Shown in pieces: positions 60,964 through 64,000 of a stretch of DNA of 64,000 nt; the first letter of the stretch is position 1; each line of letters starts with the position of its first letter. Location: positions 36,469 through 100,468 of the forward strand of contig DAOUQF010000010.1 of assembly GCA_030625815.1 (NCBI GenBank), written 5' to 3'. Under the pieces are notes generated by a model, which did no database searches, was not told the origin of the DNA, and saw nothing but the letters and a program-made list of their open reading frames with translations. This DNA comes from Eubacteriales bacterium. GTDB taxonomy: Bacteria; Bacillota; Clostridia; Tissierellales; GPF-1. The position numbers were made by a program, and so were the translations under genes.

Positions 60964-61667
60964 AGAGAAGAATCTTTTTATTGGGTTTGTTTTTTCTTTT
61001 GTTTTTGGCCGGATGCGGTCAAGAAATACCGGACTCGATGGAACAGGAACCTTCAATTGTTGTTGAGCAGGAACCGCCGGAGGTTATTGAACCGCAGTTT
61101 CCGGACTTTATTACATGGACGAAAATCTATTTGGATGCGGAAGATGATTTTTACGAGGGCGGTGAGGTTTCTGAGTACGAAACTGCGATTTCAGAGTTCG
61201 TTGGAGTAGACTTATTGGCTGAGAAGCTGGAAGATGCAAACGAATCTATTGCAGATATTATGATCAACGGAAAGATTTATACATGGGAAGACAAGGCAAG
61301 GCTGGTTTTTGGCAAGGAGACAAGACGGGTGGAAATGAGTACAGATCTTTCACCAATTTACAACGATCTGAATCCGGAACGAGACTTTTTTAAGTATGTT
61401 TTCGTACGGAGAACTTATAAATTGTACGATGAGAATAATGAATTGATCCCGGAAAGAAGCCATATCAGGCTATATAAGTATTGGTTTCAAGAAACGGATG
61501 AGGAATGGAAGCTGTATAGCGTAACGGAATTGGACGGTTTTCCGTATGATGGCAAGGAGCATACTCGGAATTTCAACAAGAAGCCTATTACCTTTACACA
61601 CTCTAAGGATTACGAACTTGATTTGAGAAGCTGGGTACCAATGTTCCGAATCCAGATACCGAAATGA
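60960..61667 (+). CDS. Lipoprotein of unknown function with a probable C-terminal frameshift
   Basis: The 235-residue protein has a lipoprotein signal (lipobox F-L-A-G-C) and an acidic linker, and shows no recognised family. The last residues look abnormal. Another frame across the end reads F-E-K-L-G-T-N-V-P-N-P-D-T-E-M-T-V-M-V and runs to a stop at 61718-61720. This is a natural-looking protein end, so a recent indel near 61620 may have replaced the true C-terminus. It is translationally coupled to the small membrane protein upstream. Confidence 0.65.
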   Translation: MKRRIFLLGLFFLLFLAGCGQEIPDSMEQEPSIVVEQEPPEVIEPQFPDFITWTKIYLDAEDDFYEGGEVSEYETAISEFVGVDLLAEKLEDANESIADIMINGKIYTWEDKARLVFGKETRRVEMSTDLSPIYNDLNPERDFFKYVFVRRTYKLYDENNELIPERSHIRLYKYWFQETDEEWKLYSVTELDGFPYDGKEHTRNFNKKPITFTHSKDYELDLRSWVPMFRIQIPK

Positions 61668-61743
61668 CAGTTATGGTGGATATGGATGGGGAAACCTTTA
61701 GTATGAAGATCATGGATTGAGATAATCGAAAAGGGGGATTTCA

Positions 61744-63627
61744 ATGAAAGAGAAGCGAATCTTTGTTTTGTTGTTGGTTTTAATTATTTTTCTTACGGGG
61801 TGTTCGGCTGCGCCGCGAGAAACCATGCTGAAAGTCGAAAAAGAGCCGATTCAAGTCGTTGAATTGTCGACACCTATTGTGACCTTGCAAGAGACGGTTG
61901 CGAAAGATATTTCCTTGTTCGTAGAGGACTTGCTCCTTAATCTGTCTACGGCGCAGATGGTGGGAGAATCAGAATTGGTTTCCTATCTGGAGGATTTCTT
62001 TCAGGGACAGGGGATAGAGGCATTCTGGAATCATGGGTATGTGGATGAAAAGACTGGGAATATTGCGGCGATCATCCAAGGAGAACCCAATCTGGAACAG
62101 AAAGCGATTGTATTCACTGCTTATTATGAGTCATATGATCAAGAAGGCAAGATCGAATATGACGGATCCGGGGTTGCGGCGTTGATGCACACCCTGTCCT
62201 ATATTCAATCGTATTTGGATGAGAACAAGCCAGCCTTTGATATGATCTTTGTCTTTGTGAATGCGGAAGAGAATCGTAATCAGGCAAGCTTGGCGTTGAC
62301 AGCTTTATGTGCAGAGAGATATCAGGAATTGTATCAGATCCACTATGAACATGTGGCGGAGATTGGCGCGGGACCATTGCTGCTGGATACGGAAACGGAA
62401 CTATATCGCATCTTGCCGCAGGCACTGATGGAACAAATGAAAGATATGGAAGTTGCGTGTTCTGAGGGGCGCAAGGACGCTTTTCTTCAATATAATGCGT
62501 TTTCTGTACTGCAGTTTCCTTCTGTTGTAATCGAACAGGCATCCCACTTTCAATATGACAAGATTACGGATACGCCCGCAGATTTGTTGGACGATCAAAA
62601 TATCGATCGGATTGCAAAATCGGTCGCGCAATTTGTTCGAGATGACGGCAATGAAATGTTCCAGCAATTGAAAGGGGATCGCGCGTTGAAGATGGATGTC
62701 GCTAATCGGGAGTGGCAAGCAGATTCCATGATCGAAAGGGAACTTCGATTGGCCGGCAGGGGCCTGGCGTATGACGAGAGCATGCCGTTTGTTTATGATG
62801 GTGTACTGTGCTACGCAACAGGGTATCGTTCTTTTGTCAGCGTGGACGACTTGCATCAATATTACCCGCAAGTTCAATTGCCGGAAAAGCTTGAGGATTA
62901 TCGACTGGCAAAAATTGATGTGATCAATGCTAATCAATTGGCGGAACCGGTGTATTATGAGGTTCGTGATGTGGATTGGCTAGAGGAATGGGAGCGGTTG
63001 GGCAAGATTGAAACAATCGAGCTGATTTGGGAAGATGTTGTGGGGTTGCAGGTTGAGTATTATGACGAGGCAAAGGATGAGTATCTGATGCTGGAATGCT
63101 ACCGGAATGTTGAGAATCCGGTGCAGCAGGAAACCTTGGTCAAGCGGGACACCGATTCCGCGTACTATCGGCACAACCGAAGAGAAACCGACCTTTTCGA
63201 AGGGCTACTGGTTTTCAAGCGGGACTGGGCGTATCGCATGTCTGCATACCCGAAATTGATGGGTGTTTGTGAGGGTAAAACGCAATTTTCAAAAAAACGC
63301 ATCGGTATAAACTCGGATTCAGGTTTGGGATTTATGAAAACCCAAGAGGCACTCGATCAATTGGCAAAAGATATTAACTTGAATGCTGTGATTGGCGGCT
63401 TGGATCGCCAATTGCGAAGTAATCAAGTTGGGATGGCTGTTTGTGATGAAGAGCGGATTGGATATGTCAGGATTGGTCAGCGCAAACGATGCGGGGAAGA
63501 ACGGCATTGCCCATATCATCCATATGGTACGGATGTAAAGTACGAGAAACCTGTTCTTTTTATCCAAGACAACGGAAACATGCTGTTGGAAAAAGCAATC
63601 GATTGGGAATGTCATGGGCATATATGA
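61744..63627 (+). CDS. Lipoprotein with degenerate M28-peptidase-like domain
   Basis: The 627-residue lipoprotein (lipobox F-L-T-G-C) has in residues about 60-300 the outline of an M28 aminopeptidase: I-V-F-T-A-Y-Y-E-S-Y where active enzymes have G-A-H-Y-D-S, Y-D-G-S-G-V-A-A-L-M keeping the bridging aspartate, and F-V-F-V-N-A-E-E-N where the general base glutamate sits. The first zinc histidine is replaced by tyrosine, so activity is doubtful. The C-terminal 300 residues are unassigned and contain several cysteines in the last 80 residues. AAAGGGGG precedes the ATG. It may be expressed with the two genes upstream. Confidence 0.6.
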   Translation: MKEKRIFVLLLVLIIFLTGCSAAPRETMLKVEKEPIQVVELSTPIVTLQETVAKDISLFVEDLLLNLSTAQMVGESELVSYLEDFFQGQGIEAFWNHGYVDEKTGNIAAIIQGEPNLEQKAIVFTAYYESYDQEGKIEYDGSGVAALMHTLSYIQSYLDENKPAFDMIFVFVNAEENRNQASLALTALCAERYQELYQIHYEHVAEIGAGPLLLDTETELYRILPQALMEQMKDMEVACSEGRKDAFLQYNAFSVLQFPSVVIEQASHFQYDKITDTPADLLDDQNIDRIAKSVAQFVRDDGNEMFQQLKGDRALKMDVANREWQADSMIERELRLAGRGLAYDESMPFVYDGVLCYATGYRSFVSVDDLHQYYPQVQLPEKLEDYRLAKIDVINANQLAEPVYYEVRDVDWLEEWERLGKIETIELIWEDVVGLQVEYYDEAKDEYLMLECYRNVENPVQQETLVKRDTDSAYYRHNRRETDLFEGLLVFKRDWAYRMSAYPKLMGVCEGKTQFSKKRIGINSDSGLGFMKTQEALDQLAKDINLNAVIGGLDRQLRSNQVGMAVCDEERIGYVRIGQRKRCGEERHCPYHPYGTDVKYEKPVLFIQDNGNMLLEKAIDWECHGHI

Positions 63628-63813
63628 TGAAAGGGGGGATACTAATGCAATGAGTGTTTATGAAAACTGAGAATATAAATAATCAATTTTGGAGCCAGCT
63701 ATTAAAAAGTCAACAGAAAAATAGAAGATTTGATAAATAGGATGATAACCGTAAGGATTGTATAACAAATAGAGGTAGCGTTGACTACCAACAGTTGATT
63801 CTAGATATGCAGA
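63628..63813. other. Gene-free stretch at the right end
   Basis: No supported gene, hairpin or promoter was found between the lipoprotein gene and the IS110 fragment. Confidence 0.4.
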
Positions 63814-63999
63814 TTAGAGAGCAAAATCGAATGAAAGTGATTTTCTGCTATGACTTGTCAGGACAGGATTGATCATATGGACAGTAAATCCATATAACGC
63901 AAGATAATCGGAAATATTCTTGGAATAAATACCGGTTTCTTCAATTCCTATACGTACGTCTAAAACAGACTCCGTATGGGAAGAAATCTCCCTGCGGAG
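63814..63999 (-). pseudogene. IS110-family transposase fragment (cut by window edge)
   Basis: On the minus strand an open frame enters from the right edge and reads V-R-I-G-I-E-E-T-G-I-Y-S-K-N-I-S-D-Y-L, then H-M-I-N-P-V-L-T. This matches the N-terminal DEDD region of IS110-type transposases, in which G-x-E-x-T-G-x-Y is followed by V-x-x-x-N-P. It stops at 63814, far too early for a 350-400-residue enzyme, so it is a truncated copy. The part beyond the window is unseen. Confidence 0.65.
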
Positions 64000-64000
64000 T

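Overview
The window comes from a low-to-moderate GC, Gram-positive anaerobe, most likely a member of the Clostridia. The signs are strong AGGAGG ribosome-binding sites, two T-box leaders, a cobalamin riboswitch, many lipoprotein signal peptides, a ferredoxin-dependent 2-oxoacid oxidoreductase, an Etf-linked oxidase and Na+-NQR-type genes. No rRNA, tRNA or CRISPR array was seen. A Fusibacter/Acidaminobacter-like organism is a guess only.

Layout. (1) 1-6.9 kb: the end of an MFS transporter, a four-subunit 2-oxoacid:ferredoxin oxidoreductase, and EtfB-EtfA-FAD oxidase. Together they could turn a 2-hydroxyacid into an acyl-CoA. (2) 7.1-10.7 kb: a TetR regulator, a wrecked MFS exporter and a rifampin-phosphotransferase-like enzyme. 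(3) 11-18.8 kb: housekeeping genes, including a T-box-controlled isoleucyl-tRNA synthetase with a non-canonical GXHH active-site motif, a 20-bp tandem repeat array, and exonuclease III. (4) 18.9-19.7 kb: decayed remains of IS256- and IS3-family elements. (5) 19.9-28.3 kb: the most unusual locus. A galactitol-family PTS (IIC, IIB, IIA) is interleaved with a tryptophan-synthase beta homologue that lacks the PLP lysine and with three tryptophan-synthase alpha homologues, followed by a PRD-type regulator. I know of no described system of this composition. (6) 28.5-33 kb: paired DUF4342 proteins, a two-component system and an FUSC-family membrane protein. (7) 33.1-39.3 kb: a cobalamin-riboswitch operon with a B12-type ABC importer, a lipoprotein made of two fused CbiK cobaltochelatase domains, a BtuF-like protein fused to an SLH-like domain, and a nitrilase-family amidase. 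(8) 39.3-43.2 kb: nqrBCDEF on the minus strand with no nqrA beside it. (9) 43.3-46.9 kb: a Nudix hydrolase, a secreted protein, a probable selenoprotein free methionine-R-sulfoxide reductase (in-frame TGA at the catalytic cysteine with a hairpin behind it), and a lipoprotein. (10) 46.9-56.6 kb: a sugar ABC transporter operon with a GT4 protein, a LacI regulator, a GH13_18 phosphorylase and a GH130 enzyme. (11) 56.6-60.4 kb, minus strand: metA, metY and T-box-controlled tyrS. (12) 60.6-64 kb: small membrane and lipoproteins, one with a C-terminal frameshift, and an IS110 fragment at the right edge.

The best candidates for new biology are the PTS/TrpA/TrpB-like locus, the TGA-containing fRMsr, the NqrA-less NQR operon and the tandem lipoprotein cobaltochelatase. 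All assignments rest on reading the sequence by eye, with no database search.
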